From the NCBI RefSeq assembly GCF_004365355.1, contig NZ_SODP01000001.1, positions 2,943,497-3,007,496 on the forward strand: a DNA stretch of 64,000 nucleotides, written 5' to 3'. The position numbers and the translations under genes were made by a program. How positions within the stretch are numbered: position 1 is the stretch's first letter; each line of letters opens with the position of its first letter. The notes beneath the pieces were generated by a model. That model was not told the origin of the DNA. It worked only from the letters and a program-made list of their open reading frames with translations, and ran no database searches. Below, piece after piece: positions 63,275-64,000 of this stretch. The DNA comes from Kribbella pratensis. GTDB lineage: Bacteria > Actinomycetota > Actinomycetes > Propionibacteriales > Kribbellaceae.

Positions 63275-64000
63275 TCAGGCATCGAGCCAGTCCCGCACGT
63301 GCCGGCGCAGGAAGTCGAGGTCGGCCGGGATGTCGCGAGGCGAGCCGGCACGATGTCCCCAGATGCTGGGGATCTCCACGAGTTCAGCCGCCCGCAACGA
63401 GGCCAGCTCCAGCTCGTTGTCCGCGGTCCGGAAGTAGAGGTCGGTGGCCGAGGGCATCAGCAGCACCCGGGCGGTGATCGCCCCGAGCGCAGCGACCAGA
63501 TCGTCGTCGAACGGCGTACTGATGTCGGCCTCCAACCAGGTGAGCGCCTGCGCGTACAGGTCGGCGGCGGCGCTCTCGGCGAAGCGATCCACCCAGTCGG
63601 TCTGCAGGAACGAGTCCAGATCCGGCGCCCCCAGCACCGACTCGAACAGCCGGGCCCGGTAGAAGTCCTGACTCAGCCCCCACCCGGCGTACACGTGCGC
63701 GAACGCGCGCTTGGCGGCGATCGGCTCGGCCGTGAACCGCCCGTTGCCGCAGTACTCGGGAGCGGCTTCGAGGATCCGCAGCAGGCCGGACAGGAAGACC
63801 CGGTTGTGCAGCGAGGTCCGTGCGCTCCCGCAGACGACGATCGCCCGCTCGACGAAGCCGGGGTAGAGAGCCGCCCAGTGGTACGCCTGGCCGGCGCCCA
63901 TCGAGAACCCGTAGGCCGCGGCGAGCCGGTCGATCCCGAACTCCTCGGTGAGCAACCGGTACTGCGCGTGCACGTTGTCCGCCATCGTCACGAGCGACGG
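63275..64000 (-). CDS. Alpha/beta hydrolase, homoserine acetyltransferase-like (5' end outside)
   Basis: At least 238 residues of an alpha/beta hydrolase cut by the window edge. The frame is still open at 64000 (PSLVT before MADNVHAQ), and the oxyanion region lies beyond. The nucleophile motif AAYGFSMGAGQAYHWAALYP, the acid in ARVLLMPSATDLYFRTADNE and the His in VEIPSIWGHRAGSPRDIP match the MetX-like group of acyltransferases and hydrolases. At 13 bases from the next gene it heads the same transcription unit. Confidence 0.82.
   Translation of the reverse strand, partial: PSLVTMADNVHAQYRLLTEEFGIDRLAAAYGFSMGAGQAYHWAALYPGFVERAIVVCGSARTSLHNRVFLSGLLRILEAAPEYCGNGRFTAEPIAAKRAFAHVYAGWGLSQDFYRARLFESVLGAPDLDSFLQTDWVDRFAESAAADLYAQALTWLEADISTPFDDDLVAALGAITARVLLMPSATDLYFRTADNELELASLRAAELVEIPSIWGHRAGSPRDIPADLDFLRRHVRDWLDA

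Overview
The window is high-GC, gene-dense DNA of an actinobacterium. Gene order and the presence of bldD, the mycobacterial-type integration host factor mihF, pyrR-pyrB-pyrC-PH-carA-carB-pyrD-pyrF, and an alaS-ruvX-mltG-aroE block point to Propionibacteriales or a relative. A Kribbella-like genome is the best guess, but it is inferred from remembered synteny and not tested. No rRNA, tRNA, IS element, prophage or CRISPR array was seen.

Layout. 1-3.7 kb: acetyltransferase, then coaBC, rpoZ, gmk and mihF on the minus strand. 3.7-7.6 kb: accessory genes (two paralogous lipoproteins, an EamA exporter with a divergent LysR regulator, a DUF4037 protein). 7.6-17.3 kb: the complete pyrimidine operon on the minus strand. 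Every junction overlaps by 1-8 bp; a PyrR-binding RNA loop sits at its 5' end and a perfect hairpin terminator at its 3' end. Divergent from it is bldD, with a BldD box over its own promoter, followed by nusB and efp. 19.4-26.3 kb: accessory genes (MarR/EamA, LuxR, TetR/HelD) around aroQ. 26.3-31.2 kb: a dehydrogenase, an 0.9 kb repeat-rich intergenic region, then aroB, aroK, aroC. 31.3-39.4 kb: a VapBC pair, ADP-ribosylglycohydrolase, two berberine-bridge-type flavoproteins, prepilin peptidase, a Gre-like protein and DUF2330. 39.4-48.0 kb: aroE, mltG, ruvX, alaS, two small membrane proteins, an excalibur protein and rarA. 48.0-55.5 kb: tandem repeats, a VC0807-type membrane protein, secA2, an acetyltransferase, an AMIN-like protein and a GxGYxYP protein. 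55.5-64 kb: accessory genes with two decayed genes (esterase, methyltransferase), a PrsW-type protease, a GntR operon, and VOC/AraC/hydrolase genes; the last gene runs off the end.

How it works together. The conserved backbone makes UMP, chorismate precursors (aroQ, aroB, aroK, aroC, aroE), CoA and guanine nucleotides, and translation or transcription factors (efp, alaS, nusB, rpoZ). Accessory islands with their own local regulators break that backbone. Four of these regulators (MarR, TetR, GntR, VapB) have visible inverted-repeat operators next to them. The strongest regulatory signals are the PyrR loop that pairs with the pyrR ribosome-binding site, the BldD box at bldD, and the TetR palindrome in front of the HelD-type helicase. 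The most unusual sequence is a repeat element of about 58 bp found in three copies at 27.6-28.0 kb and once, diverged, at 48.3 kb, next to two different tandem arrays.
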